Below the pieces are notes generated by a model. That model was not told the origin of the DNA, searched no databases, and saw nothing but the letters and a program-made list of their open reading frames with translations. Source: Paracidovorax anthurii (GTDB lineage: Bacteria; Pseudomonadota; Gammaproteobacteria; Burkholderiales; Burkholderiaceae_C). From it: a DNA stretch of 64,000 nucleotides. The stretch lies in contig NZ_QLTA01000021.1 in the NCBI RefSeq assembly GCF_003269065.1, positions 18,958 through 82,957 of the forward strand. Reading direction: 5' to 3'. Both the position numbers and the translations under genes were made by a program. Each line of letters opens with the position of its first letter. Position 1 is the first letter of the stretch. Of the stretch, positions 16,935 to 26,134 are shown piece after piece.

Positions 16935-18389
16935 CTACATGAACAGCCGATAGGGGTAGCTGTGCGCAGGCAGGCTGGGCACGTTCGAGATGGTGCGCGA
17001 AAGCCGTTGCGAATACATGATCGTCACTGGCAATGGGTCGTACAGCGCATCGTTGTTCCAGTCCATCTTGGCGAGCGCCATGGCTTCGGACGCCAGGAGC
17101 TCGAAAGGGCCTCGTCCCATGTGACGGCGAAGAACAATGGGCTTCGGGATGCTCTTGCCGCCCTGGAAGTAGTCCCTGCCACCGACAGCCGACGGTGCAT
17201 TGCCTGCGAGCCACAGGAGAGCCGCGTTGCCCGAGGTCATGACCAGGGTGCCGCGTGGAACGGGGAAGCGCGCTGGCTGGATGCTGGGTTGCTTGCCTGG
17301 CGCCTCGACCATCCAGATCCCTCGCCACGCCGAGCTCGAGCCGATTTCGATGCACTCGACTTCCGGGATCGATTGCGTCGCGTCCTGCACGCCCTTGAGC
17401 TCGCTCTCGGTGAAGGCGGTGGTCTTGTGGATCACAAGGCGACGCGGGACGCGGCCCGCATGTCCTTCAAGGTAGAGCCGGACGCTGCGCGTGAGGACCG
17501 CCCGCATGTCGGCTTGGGACAGAAAGGGGTTGCGCCGAGCCTCGGCTTCGTCGGCAATCGCATCGTTCGCCTCGAATGCGATGAACTGCATGCCGCCTCC
17601 TTCCATGTCGAAAACCTGCGAGCAGCAAGTCACATAGTGGGCTTCGTCCGACGATCGGCGGATGGCGTAGGCCAGGCCGATGTAGGCCGTGTCCTCGGGA
17701 ATGCCCTCGATCGGCGCCAGCTTCCAGGGCGTCCCACCGGCCTTCGCGTACAACGCCACGGACAGGCGCCACGCGCGTGCCCCCAAGTTGCCGAACTTCA
17801 GCGACTTGTCGTTGATGACTTGCGTGGGAATGCCCAACTGCGCTCCCAGCGCCTTGAGTTCGTCGTGCGCATCGAACTCCTTGGTCCGGAGATGCGCAAG
17901 CCACCGGTCGGGAAAGTACACCAGCGCCACGTCAAACTCGGCGCGCGCTGCCTCGAGGCGCCGGAGTGCGTGATGGAGCGCGGCGCGCACCCGCTCGCTG
18001 ACCGTCTCGCCCTGACCGAGCTCGTACAGTTCCTCGGGCCACACGACATGGGCCTGCTTGTCGGCACTCAGCAGATCCACCCCGAACAGGGTTTCGAATC
18101 CCGGATAAGCCTGCGCGTAGCTGTTGTTGTCGGTGTTGCGCTGAGGCCCACGCAGGCTCTCTCGCATGTCGCGCACCAGCACCGCGCCGGACCTGGGGCC
18201 CACATACGCTACGCGAAGGTCCCGGCTGTAATGCCGGTACGATGCCTGGTCGAACGCACCGAAGCGCGACAGTCCCAGCAGGGGGTGCCGGTGGCGGGCC
18301 TTGGGGTTTCCGGATGCGAAGGCCAGTTCGGGTTCCTCCAGCAAGGTGAAGGCAGGCAAACTGATTAGCAGCGGCTTCTCGGTGCTCAT
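16935..18389 (-). CDS. Short prokaryotic Argonaute (MID-PIWI), SPARSA system
   Basis: A 484-residue short Argonaute made of MID and PIWI domains only. MID guide-binding features are T-Q-V-I-N (189-193) and A-L-Y-A-K-A-G-G-T-P-W-K (212-223). In PIWI, Y-I-G-L-A-Y (236-241) occupies the strand that holds the first catalytic Asp in active Argonautes, so the nuclease tetrad is missing, as in known short pAgos. The C-terminal K-M-D-W-N-N and P-V-T-I-M-Y-S blocks are classic PIWI. The family loads a guide RNA, recognises invader DNA and activates its partner. The start was set where ATG overlaps the upstream stop (ATGA); a longer reading frame upstream only repeats the partner gene in another frame. 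Confidence 0.92.
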   Translation of the reverse strand: MSTEKPLLISLPAFTLLEEPELAFASGNPKARHRHPLLGLSRFGAFDQASYRHYSRDLRVAYVGPRSGAVLVRDMRESLRGPQRNTDNNSYAQAYPGFETLFGVDLLSADKQAHVVWPEELYELGQGETVSERVRAALHHALRRLEAARAEFDVALVYFPDRWLAHLRTKEFDAHDELKALGAQLGIPTQVINDKSLKFGNLGARAWRLSVALYAKAGGTPWKLAPIEGIPEDTAYIGLAYAIRRSSDEAHYVTCCSQVFDMEGGGMQFIAFEANDAIADEAEARRNPFLSQADMRAVLTRSVRLYLEGHAGRVPRRLVIHKTTAFTESELKGVQDATQSIPEVECIEIGSSSAWRGIWMVEAPGKQPSIQPARFPVPRGTLVMTSGNAALLWLAGNAPSAVGGRDYFQGGKSIPKPIVLRRHMGRGPFELLASEAMALAKMDWNNDALYDPLPVTIMYSQRLSRTISNVPSLPAHSYPYRLFM

Positions 18390-20233
18390 CGCTGTCCCTG
18401 CTGCACATGGAAGAAGTCGTGGTCGTGCGCGGGCCTGCTGCGCGCGGTCTTGGCGCCCAGCTCGAACATCGCATCGACACCTGCTTTCTCGGTCAAGCCG
18501 TAGGCGCTGCGCCGGGAGCCTTGGGCGTGCGTCAGCAATTCCACCCAGGCGTCCAGGATCGCGGACCAGCGGTGGTTGTACTTCTGTACCCAGCGCTCCC
18601 TGCGCCAATCCTCGGCTTTGCGCCATTCGGCGGTGGCTTGTGGCGTATCGGCATCGGGTGAGCGGTGGTCGAGGTCAATGAAGGTCGCTGGCTCGAACAC
18701 GGCCCACCAGCGCTCATCGGCCTGCTCCAGGCGGATGGACAATCCCTCGGAGTACTTGCCGGAAGTGCCGGGGACCGGGCCGGTCAATTCAGAGCCATAC
18801 GCTGTCTTCAGGCGTGACAACAGGTCTCGTCTGGCCTGGGCCAGCTCCCGGGGGAGTTCGCTGTTCGGACGTGACACCGATAGGCTATGGCCCCGGCCGT
18901 GCAAACGGGCGAACAGCGGTAGCTCCCGGCAGAGTGCGCGCACGAGGGCATCGTAGATCAAGCCTTTGGCCCACGAGTCCTTGGCGATGTCCAGCGCGAT
19001 TTCACCGGCCAGCCTTGCTCCAAGGGGCGCCAGCGCGTTTTCCATGGGCGCGTCGGGTCCGAAGGCCGCTAGAACGCCGGGGCCGCCCGCCTGTCCAACG
19101 GTCGCTCTCACCCCCGCCTGCTTGAGCAGGGCGCGTACGTCGGCGATGCCCGCGTTCGAGTTCAGGGTGATCTTTCGGGCACTCCTGGGCATCTCGATCA
19201 GCGGCATGGCCGAGAGCCTGAGCACCGGGGCTTTCAAGGCGGCCTGCCGCTGGAGCGGTACCTGCGCCACAGCGGCCGTATGGCGGTCGCCGAATACATG
19301 GGTGACCAGGGAAGAGGGGAGGTCCGTGACGTCCGCGATGTCTCCGCACAGCTCATCGAAGGTGGTGCCCCGGACGAGGTGCACGTCCACCTGTGCCAAT
19401 TCGGCCTGTTCAAGAAGTTCCCGGACCGCAGGAAGCAAGCTGTCGGCGTCGCGGCACAGCCAGTAAATGCCCTTGGGATAGCGAACGGGGGATCGAAGGA
19501 CGGCGTTCAACGCCTGCATGACCGAGTCATCGCGCCCGCTGTAGCCGACCACGATCAGTCCAAACCGCTGCAGCGATTGGGTCAACACCAAGCGCAACTG
19601 GGCGTCCTGCTGTGCCAGCTCCCGATCGGTGTTCTTGAGCTCCACGGACTGGTAGTCGCCGTGCAGCTTCACGATCAGCGGCCACTCGCTCTCGCGCAGG
19701 CAGGTCTCGGCGCGGGCCGCGTTGTCGATCGCAGCGAGGGTGGGTGTGCCGCGTTCGCTGGCGGGCAGTAGCTGCGACGCGATGGTGGCAGCGCTTTCGA
19801 TGAGCGAATCGAAATTCGTGGTGAACACGCAAGGTGTCTTCCGTACTCCCAGCAGCGAGCCCAGAACCTTGTGGCCGAGCGACGGGCTTCCCTTGCTGAC
19901 CTGATTCCGGATGAATAGCCGCCGATCCTCGGGCGTGGGGTACAGCGCCTCGAACGCCCGGCTGTACTCGGTGGGGTCGCCCTTGGGCGGAAGCGTTCCC
20001 TTCCGCTCATGGTGCAGGTCGATGCGCGACTGCCAGAGGGGATCCGCAGAGTCGATTTCACGCAGGCTGATGCCGGTTTCCGAGGCGAAAAGACGCGTGC
20101 GAAACTCCTGGATCATCTGATAGCCGGTCGGTATGCCCGCCGTGGCGGAGGCCCCCGCACCGAGCAACCACGCAAAGCCCAAAGGGTTCAGGGCAAAGCG
20201 TTCTGCAAAGGCCCGGCCGCTAATCTCTTTCAT
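18386..20233 (-). CDS. SIR2-APAZ effector of a SPARSA immune system
   Basis: A 615-residue effector: an N-terminal SIR2 NADase domain and a C-terminal APAZ domain that binds the short Argonaute. SIR2 motifs are G-A-G-A-S at 25-29, T-T-N-F-D at 138-142, K-L-H-G-D at 189-193 with catalytic His191, and G-Y-S-G-R-D at 230-235. In characterised SPARSA systems, guide-directed recognition of plasmid or phage DNA releases SIR2 to hydrolyse NAD+, killing or arresting the cell. GGAGGAG before the ATG is a strong ribosome site. The two genes form one operon, effector first, coupled by a 4-base overlap. APAZ is assigned from position and partner rather than a sharp motif. Confidence 0.92.
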   Translation of the reverse strand: MKEISGRAFAERFALNPLGFAWLLGAGASATAGIPTGYQMIQEFRTRLFASETGISLREIDSADPLWQSRIDLHHERKGTLPPKGDPTEYSRAFEALYPTPEDRRLFIRNQVSKGSPSLGHKVLGSLLGVRKTPCVFTTNFDSLIESAATIASQLLPASERGTPTLAAIDNAARAETCLRESEWPLIVKLHGDYQSVELKNTDRELAQQDAQLRLVLTQSLQRFGLIVVGYSGRDDSVMQALNAVLRSPVRYPKGIYWLCRDADSLLPAVRELLEQAELAQVDVHLVRGTTFDELCGDIADVTDLPSSLVTHVFGDRHTAAVAQVPLQRQAALKAPVLRLSAMPLIEMPRSARKITLNSNAGIADVRALLKQAGVRATVGQAGGPGVLAAFGPDAPMENALAPLGARLAGEIALDIAKDSWAKGLIYDALVRALCRELPLFARLHGRGHSLSVSRPNSELPRELAQARRDLLSRLKTAYGSELTGPVPGTSGKYSEGLSIRLEQADERWWAVFEPATFIDLDHRSPDADTPQATAEWRKAEDWRRERWVQKYNHRWSAILDAWVELLTHAQGSRRSAYGLTEKAGVDAMFELGAKTARSRPAHDHDFFHVQQGQR

Positions 20234-20697
20234 TCTGACTCCTCCGGATCGTTTCTTCTTGCTTCTTGTAACGTATCACAAGCGAGGCCGGTCGCCTTGA
20301 CGGCAGCCCTGGCGGTCGATGGACCATTGATGGCGGATGTTGACGTCGAGTCGCAAGAGTCCGACGGCAGCGGCAGGATCGCTTGGCGGAATCGAGATGG
20401 GCCTTCCCTGAAGTCCATCGGAGCGCCCCGGCTTCTTCGCATCCGCCTTGCTCGCCCTGGCTGTCGCCGTTCGGAAGGGGCCGCGTGGCCTTCCGGGACT
20501 GGGCTGCGGGTCGGCCTGGGCACTCCGAGACGGCGGTCATCCAGTACTTGGGCGCCATCGGGCAAAGCCGGTGGCACCGCTCACCCTGGCCTAGCGCCGC
20601 GGGCGCTCCGACGCTTGCCACGCGCTGATGGCTGACTGGGCGCGATGGCGTGCTGCCACGCCGCCATGTGCCTAGGCTGCGGTGGCGAGGGCGCGAG
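20234..20697. other. 464-base gene-free stretch upstream of SPARSA
   Basis: No credible gene is seen; open frames here are shadows. On the minus strand, TGTGATACGTTAC about 40 bases upstream of the SIR2-APAZ start could be an extended -10 region, but no good -35 partner was found. The stretch separates the immune operon from the HU/hypothetical pair on the same strand, so SPARSA probably has its own promoter. Confidence 0.4.
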
Positions 20698-21033
20698 TCA
20701 ATTCAAGTGCTCGTGCACCAGCCGCCGGAATTCTGGCCGCAGCTCGCGGGCAGCGTTGATGGACAGCACATCGCGCCGGCCGCTGGGCCAGTGCAATTCG
20801 CCATGTGCTCCGCCCAGGGTTAGCACGGCGCGGTCGAAGATGCGCTCGGAGGGGTTGCTGTCGCCGATGACCTGCAGCGACTGGACCGTGGCGCCCTCGA
20901 TCCAGAGCCAGCGGCTCGCATCGCTCCGGCGGCTCGCATGGCCGTCCGGCAGGTCGGGGTGTATCAGCTCGATTTCAGCCAGGCTGCCACAGGCAGTTTC
21001 GAGCAGGCAGCGCACGGTGTAGTGGATTGCCAT
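20698..21033 (-). CDS. Hypothetical protein, 111 residues
   Basis: Small soluble protein, not recognised. From the methionine of M-A-I-H-Y-T-V-R-C it has an alternating hydrophobic pattern suggesting beta strands, an internal R-W-L-W-I-E-G segment and a helical C terminus (R-P-E-F-R-R-L-V-H-E-H-L). The longer open frame upstream overlaps the HU gene in another frame and is compositionally odd (Arg/Ser-rich), so the later start was chosen. It lies 58 bases after the HU gene on the same strand. Confidence 0.55.
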   Translation of the reverse strand: MAIHYTVRCLLETACGSLAEIELIHPDLPDGHASRRSDASRWLWIEGATVQSLQVIGDSNPSERIFDRAVLTLGGAHGELHWPSGRRDVLSINAARELRPEFRRLVHEHLN

Positions 21034-21091
21034 GATGGGGCCCGTCGCGCGGCGGGGCGCATGGATCCCCGATTCGCGCTGGCAACGGCGC

Positions 21092-21487
21092 TTACAGCGC
21101 CGCGTCCTTGAGCTTCTTGAGCGGACGCGTCTTGATGCGCACGGTCGCGGGCTTGGCCGCGAAAACCTGCTCTTCCTTCGTGAATGGATTGATGCCCTTG
21201 CGCTTGGGCTTGGCGGGCACCTTCTGCACGCCGATCTTGAGCAGGCCGGGCAGGGTGAACTCACCCGCGCCCTTCTTGTGGACCGAGCCAAGCACGGTGG
21301 CTTCGAGGGCTGCCAGCACCGCCTTCACGGCCTTGGGGTCGATGCCCGACATCTCGGCCAGGTGACTCGTCAACGCACTCTTGGTGAAGGTGTCCTTGAC
21401 CGGGCGGATCCCGGTCGCGGCCGAGGCCGGGGCCTTGGCGACCTTCTTCGCGGGCGCGGGCCGGGGGGTCTTCTTCGCAGTTGCCAT
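21092..21487 (-). CDS. HU-family DNA-binding protein
   Basis: A 131-residue HU/IHF-type histone-like protein. An N-terminal tail of about 30 residues rich in Lys, Ala and Pro precedes the HU fold (T-K-S-A-L-T-S-H-L-A-E-M onward). The DNA-contact arm is G-I-N-P-F-T-K-E-E, close to the family R-x-P-x-T motif, and the end is basic (R-P-L-K-K-L-K). Element-encoded HU copies often bend DNA for recombination, partition or silencing. It stands alone with the small hypothetical gene, upstream of SPARSA. Confidence 0.88.
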   Translation of the reverse strand: MATAKKTPRPAPAKKVAKAPASAATGIRPVKDTFTKSALTSHLAEMSGIDPKAVKAVLAALEATVLGSVHKKGAGEFTLPGLLKIGVQKVPAKPKRKGINPFTKEEQVFAAKPATVRIKTRPLKKLKDAAL

Positions 21488-21819
21488 GGTTCTGGGAATT
21501 CGTCGTTATGGATGAGGAGGCGGGTTCGCACCCCGGTGCCCTGTGCAGGGTCTGGGTCCGGTGCCTGATGCCCGATCTTATCGGGTGCTCCGTGCGGCCG
21601 CCGCTGCGCGAATGCCGCACTTGCGAGGGAGCGGGCCGGCGAGATCCTGGTGTCGGCAGCGATGGTGCTGTCACTTCAATGGAGCACGCCCTGCGGGGCT
21701 CAGCGATCCGAAGGAACGGTTTCCAGGGGGCTTTCGCACGCGCGAGGTGCAGGGGCGCCTTCGGCTGTCGGCACGGATCGATGCCCGGTCGCGGCGTGGC
21801 AGCAGCAAGGAGCAACGAC
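21488..21819. other. Divergent intergenic region with inverted repeat
   Basis: This 332-base gap separates the HU gene from the plus-strand run of genes and must hold promoters for both sides. It contains CCCGAT (21571-21576) and ATCGGG (21580-21585) separated by CTT, a 15-base dyad that could be an operator. No gene is visible. Confidence 0.4.
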
Positions 21820-22368
21820 ATGCAGATCAGGTACACGGATGGGAGTGGATTCGACCAGCAGGTGCAGGAGGCGGATTTCGCTGTGATCGTCATATCGCGC
21901 GAGGACGTTGAGGCGCCGCGCGTGGACGGCACGGCCCAGCGGTTGACGGCGTTCAGCGACGATCCGATCCGGGTCCACCGCTTCGCCGGGCGCATGCTGG
22001 TGCAGGTCAACGGCTACGACGGCGATCCCAGGCCGCTGGTGCAGATCCCGGAGTGCGTGCGCTTCTTCCGGGCGCTCGATGCCCGGTGGGGCTACTGGCT
22101 GCACTTCCTGCTGCCGGAGCCGGACGTGCTGAAGCTGATCCTGCTGATGCTGGTGGACGTGGAACCCCAGCCCGGGGAGGGCGGGCAGGTCGGCTATGCC
22201 CTGCGCCATCCCGCCCAGCTGGTGCCCGTACTTCGCCGTCTTTTTCATGCGATGAACGCGTTGCACGACACTTTCGGCGTGCCGTCTGCGCACAACGAGG
22301 CGATGACGGCGGCGGCGCTCGCGGCGCTCGGTCTCCCGGGCGCGCGCGGGTCCTGCAGCCCCGCTTGA
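21820..22368 (+). CDS. Hypothetical protein, 182 residues
   Basis: Not recognised. The start is the ATG preceded by AAGGAG at 21807-21812; upstream sequence in frame looks non-coding. The N-terminal half is rich in Asp, Val and Arg and predicted beta; a hydrophobic helix (D-V-L-K-L-I-L-L-M-L-V-D-V) lies near residue 105. The C terminus is Ala-rich. It begins the plus-strand run leading into the PRTRC cassette, so is probably an element gene. Confidence 0.6.
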   Translation: MQIRYTDGSGFDQQVQEADFAVIVISREDVEAPRVDGTAQRLTAFSDDPIRVHRFAGRMLVQVNGYDGDPRPLVQIPECVRFFRALDARWGYWLHFLLPEPDVLKLILLMLVDVEPQPGEGGQVGYALRHPAQLVPVLRRLFHAMNALHDTFGVPSAHNEAMTAAALAALGLPGARGSCSPA

Positions 22369-22411
22369 CGCCGCCCGGCACTGCCTATCCTGGGTCTCAG
22401 GAGGCACTCTC

Positions 22412-23569
22412 GTGCAACAGATCGAACTGCCCGGGCTGGCGCTGGCAGCGCCCCCGTCTTCCCGGACCTTCCTTGCAACCGCCGCGCCGCGCTTCAGCGT
22501 CGCGTGCGATCCCGTGATCGATGTTGCCCTGGCGGGCCATGCACCCGTGTTCGTGGGCGTGAGCGGCGGCAAGGACAGCCAGGCCCTGGCATACCGTGTG
22601 CAGACGCATCTGGACCGCATCGGGCATGCGGGCCCCCGCGCGCTGATCCACAGCGACCTGGGGCGCATCGAGTGGCGGGACTCGGCTCCCGTGTGCGAGC
22701 GTCTGGCGCAGCGGCTCGGCTGGGAACTGGTGACGGTGCGCCGGCCGGCCGGCGACATGGTGGACCGCTGGTTGTCGCGCTGGGCTGCGAACGTGGAACG
22801 CTACCGCGCACTGTCGTGCGTGAAACTCATCATGCCCTGGAGTTCGGCGGCGCAGCGCTTCTGCACATCGGAGCTGAAGTCCCAGGTCATCGCGCGTGCG
22901 ATCCGCGCCCGGTATCCGGCCGGCCCGGTGGTGTCTGCGGTGGGGTTGCGCTGGCAGGAGAGCGCCCGGCGTGCACGCCAGCCCGTCGCCAAGCGTGACG
23001 CGGTGCTGACCCGCGCGCGCGGCATCGGGCTGTCCTGGCACGCCATCATCCATTGGCAGCGACAAGATGTGCTCGACTACATCGGCCAGTGCGGTGGCGT
23101 GTTGCATGAGGCCTACCGTATCTACGGCAGCAGCCGCGTCTCCTGCGCCTTCTGTGTGCTGGCCTCGCGTGCCGATCTGCTGGCGGCTTCTTGCTGCGAT
23201 GACAACGCCGCCGTGTACAGGGAACTCGTGCGGCTGGAGGTGCGCAGCACGTTTGCCTTCCAGTCGGGACAGTGGCTCGGGGATGTGGCGCCAGCCCTGC
23301 TCGATCCCGTGTCGCGGGCACAGCTCGCAGAGGCAAAGGAGCGTGCCGCGCAGCGGCAGGCTGCCGAAGCGGAGATCCCGGGTCACCTGCTCTACGAGGA
23401 TGGCTGGCCGACCTGCCTGCCGACCCTGGCCGAGGCGCGGCATCTGGCTTCGGTGCGTCGCCGTGTGGCCGAGGCCGTGGGCATCGGCGTGGACTGCCTG
23501 GACGGCGAAGCTGTCAGCGCCCGGTATGCCGCGCTGATGCAGCAGCACGCTCAACGCCGGCGGGCTTGA
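22412..23569 (+). CDS. PAPS-reductase-family PP-loop protein
   Basis: A 385-residue protein with an N-terminal PP-loop (S-G-G-K-D-S at 51-56) typical of the CysH/PAPS-reductase family. Cys136 and Cys151 and a later V-S-C-A-F-C pair resemble iron-sulfur or thiol positions found in phage and plasmid homologues, not in assimilatory CysH. GTG is the start, with AGGAGG about eight bases upstream. Such proteins are frequent on mobile elements and their substrate is unknown; nucleotide thiolation is one idea. It is the second PP-loop protein of the island, next to the PRTRC genes. Confidence 0.78.
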   Translation: MQQIELPGLALAAPPSSRTFLATAAPRFSVACDPVIDVALAGHAPVFVGVSGGKDSQALAYRVQTHLDRIGHAGPRALIHSDLGRIEWRDSAPVCERLAQRLGWELVTVRRPAGDMVDRWLSRWAANVERYRALSCVKLIMPWSSAAQRFCTSELKSQVIARAIRARYPAGPVVSAVGLRWQESARRARQPVAKRDAVLTRARGIGLSWHAIIHWQRQDVLDYIGQCGGVLHEAYRIYGSSRVSCAFCVLASRADLLAASCCDDNAAVYRELVRLEVRSTFAFQSGQWLGDVAPALLDPVSRAQLAEAKERAAQRQAAEAEIPGHLLYEDGWPTCLPTLAEARHLASVRRRVAEAVGIGVDCLDGEAVSARYAALMQQHAQRRRA

Positions 23570-23682
23570 GTGTCCCGGCGCCAGCCCTGCGCTCCGCGCA
23601 GCCCAGGCTGGCCGAAACCCGCACCCTTGAGCAGCCATGGCCCGCCTGGAGCATGGGCGACATTGTTCCAAGGAGGCAACCG

Positions 23683-24183
23683 ATGACGAATTTCCTCATG
23701 GCGATGGGGGCCGCGCTGGCCATGCGCGATGCCTGCCGGCGGCAGATCGAGTACGGCCGCTCGATCGACAACCTGAACGTGGACGCGATCGTGTCGCGTG
23801 CGATCCAGGAGGCCTCCGGCCGCCTGGACTGCCCGGATGATGCATTCGAGAACATGGCCCGGGTCATTCAGGTGCAGAACCGCTGCAGCACGGCCGACGC
23901 CTTCAGGCTGGCGTGGTGCCTGCTGGACCCGTCCCGCCCCTTCGGCTACTCGCGCTGGCGGCACGGAGGCTGGTACGTGAGCGGCGTGCGCTACCCGAGC
24001 GGGGCCTGCGGTTGCGTCAGCCGCAACTACCCCGACAGGAAATGGCGCATCGTGTGCGATGACCGCAGGCAGGAAATGAACGGTCCCGGAGACGCGACCT
24101 TTGGGTCGTGCGACGAGGCCGCACGGGCCGAGCAGACGCTGGCGCTGGATGCCTGGAAAGCGGCGGTCCCATCCCCTGCATGA
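23683..24183 (+). CDS. Hypothetical protein, 166 residues
   Basis: Not recognised. The ATG after AAGGAGG is a strong start. The first 85 residues are helical with many Arg and Ala; the second half has aromatic and Cys residues (S-G-A-C-G-C-V-S and W-R-I-V-C-D-D-R) suggesting a small beta domain. It sits between the PP-loop protein and PRTRC ParB, with about 60-110 bases on either side, and is likely part of the element backbone. Confidence 0.6.
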   Translation: MTNFLMAMGAALAMRDACRRQIEYGRSIDNLNVDAIVSRAIQEASGRLDCPDDAFENMARVIQVQNRCSTADAFRLAWCLLDPSRPFGYSRWRHGGWYVSGVRYPSGACGCVSRNYPDRKWRIVCDDRRQEMNGPGDATFGSCDEAARAEQTLALDAWKAAVPSPA

Positions 24184-24279
24184 CGAAAACGGGGCGCTGC
24201 CGCGCTGCGCGCGGCGCTTGAACGAGCCCGGCGCGGCGGGAGCATGGAGTTCACCCAACCCCCGCAGCCAGGAGGACCC

Positions 24280-26058
24280 GTGACCCTGCCTATCCAGCCC
24301 ACCCTGCCGATCCGCCGGATCGTGCAGGGCAAGAACCCCCGCACTTACTTCGACCCCGACAGCATGGCCGAACTGGAGGAGGGCATCCGCGCCGTCGGCA
24401 TCATCGAACCCATCGTCGTGCGCCGCGTGCCGGGCACCGACCTCTTCGAAATCATCGCCGGGGAGCGCCGCTGGCGCGCCGCCAGGAACGTCTTCGGCGA
24501 CGACTACGACATGCCGGTGGTCATCAAGGAGGCGAACGACGAAACGGCCGAGGCGATGGCGGTGATCGAGAACTACCACCGCGAGGGCATGTCGCCGGCC
24601 GAGGAGGCGCACGCCGCGCAGCGGCAACTGCTGCGCCAGCGGGGCGACAAGGAAGAGGCCTCCCGCCTCATGGGCTGGAAGTCCGACGTGCTGGAGCGCC
24701 GGCTGGCGTTGCTGTCATGCACGCCCGCCGTGCTCCAGGCCCTGACGACCCGCACCATCCAGCTCGGCCATGCCGAACTGCTCTCGGGCATTCCGCCCGA
24801 CAAGCAGGACGGCGTGCTTGCCGGCATCGTCGCGCAGAAGGTGCCGGTGGTCGTGCTTAAGGCGCAGTTGGGCCGCTATGCGCGCCGGCTGGCCGATGCG
24901 ATCTTCGACACGGCGCAGTGCGCCGGTTGCGCGCACAACTCGGCACGTCAGGCGGGCCTGTTCGCTGAATCGCTGGGGGAGGGCTATTGCCAGCAGCCCA
25001 GCCACTTCGAGGAATTGACGCTCCAGACGGTCCAGGCCCGCGCCGACGCCTTGCGCGACGAGTACCCGGTGATCCGCATCGTGAAGGTGTCGGACGGCTT
25101 CATACCACTGCCGCTGACCGCCGAGGGCGACCTGGGTGTTGGCGCGCCGCAGTACGGCTCGTGCCAGGGGTGCCAGTCCTTCGGCTGCGCGGTGTCGGCG
25201 ATGCCGGGCAGCTACGGCGAGGTCACGCGCTCCCTGTGCTTCGACGCCGCCTGCAACAGCCAGAAGGTGGCGCAGTGGTCCAGGGCACAGCGCACGGCGC
25301 GCCAGCAGGCCGCAGCGCAGGGCGCAAAAGGTGCCGTCGCGGGCAGCGGCAAGCCCACGGCGAAAAACGGCACACCGACGCCCGCGAACCAGACCCCGCA
25401 GCGCGTCGTCAGCCACCGCCTCGCCGAATGGCGCAAATGGGCCGCCCAGTCCCTGATGGCGCAGCCCCTGCGCAACCAGCGCGTGCTGATCGCACTGGCC
25501 CGCTACGGCCACGCCGGGGACGTGCGGGCGATCGAGTACGGCGTGGCGATGCGCAAGATCGCAGGCGGCTGGGTCAGCGAGTCCGGCTGGGGGTTGGCCT
25601 CGCACCTGTCGCAGGCCGACCAGCTGGCCCCCGAACACCTGGAGCGTCTGGTGCAGGCGGTCGCGGCGTCGGCCGCCTTCGGCGTCAACGAGCGCGACCT
25701 GCTGGCACTGCTGAACTACCTGGAGGTGGACGAGGCCCGCTACTTCAGGTGGGACAAGGCCTTCCTCGAGCTGTTTACGAAGAGCGAGCTGGCAAGTCTC
25801 GCGGCACAGGTGGGCTTGAAGAAGGCCATGGGGGTGCGCTTCAAGGCGGCTCAGGAGAGCCGCAAGCCGGAGTTCATCGCCGCCCTGCTCGGCGTCAGCG
25901 GCTTTGCTTACCAGGGGACGGTGCCGGCGGTGATGCGCTATCCGCGCCAGCCGGTGGTGGCCGCGCCCACGGTCGCAGTGGCGGATGCCGAAGCGCCGTC
26001 GCCCGCGCCGGTCGAAACCGCTGCGCCAAGCATCCCCGAGGCTGCCGTGCCGGCGTGA
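24280..26058 (+). CDS. PRTRC system ParB-family protein
   Basis: A ParB/Srx-fold protein of about 592 residues. The N-terminal nuclease/CTPase-like domain shows I-V-Q-G-K-N-P-R-T-Y-F, G-I-I-E-P-I-V-V-R and A-G-E-R-R-W-R-A-A, the canonical ParB boxes, then a helix-turn-helix region and a Cys-containing middle (C-A-G-C and C-Q-G-C pairs) that may bind metal. The tail is Ala/Pro-rich. It is the first gene of the ParB-related, ThiF-related cassette. GTG after GGAGG (24271-24275) was preferred; an in-frame ATG 36 bases upstream is possible. It probably binds element DNA, though the cassette's function is unproven. Confidence 0.85.
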   Translation: MTLPIQPTLPIRRIVQGKNPRTYFDPDSMAELEEGIRAVGIIEPIVVRRVPGTDLFEIIAGERRWRAARNVFGDDYDMPVVIKEANDETAEAMAVIENYHREGMSPAEEAHAAQRQLLRQRGDKEEASRLMGWKSDVLERRLALLSCTPAVLQALTTRTIQLGHAELLSGIPPDKQDGVLAGIVAQKVPVVVLKAQLGRYARRLADAIFDTAQCAGCAHNSARQAGLFAESLGEGYCQQPSHFEELTLQTVQARADALRDEYPVIRIVKVSDGFIPLPLTAEGDLGVGAPQYGSCQGCQSFGCAVSAMPGSYGEVTRSLCFDAACNSQKVAQWSRAQRTARQQAAAQGAKGAVAGSGKPTAKNGTPTPANQTPQRVVSHRLAEWRKWAAQSLMAQPLRNQRVLIALARYGHAGDVRAIEYGVAMRKIAGGWVSESGWGLASHLSQADQLAPEHLERLVQAVAASAAFGVNERDLLALLNYLEVDEARYFRWDKAFLELFTKSELASLAAQVGLKKAMGVRFKAAQESRKPEFIAALLGVSGFAYQGTVPAVMRYPRQPVVAAPTVAVADAEAPSPAPVETAAPSIPEAAVPA

Positions 26059-26134
26059 GGCCGCAGCCCCTTGCAGCACGCATGCCGGGGCCGAGCATGG
26101 TCCCGGCAGACGTTCCCCCTTCATGGAGATTGTG

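Noticed and set aside
16695..18368. 557-residue plus-strand frame
   Set aside because: Antisense to the Argonaute gene, whose MID-PIWI motifs are clear.
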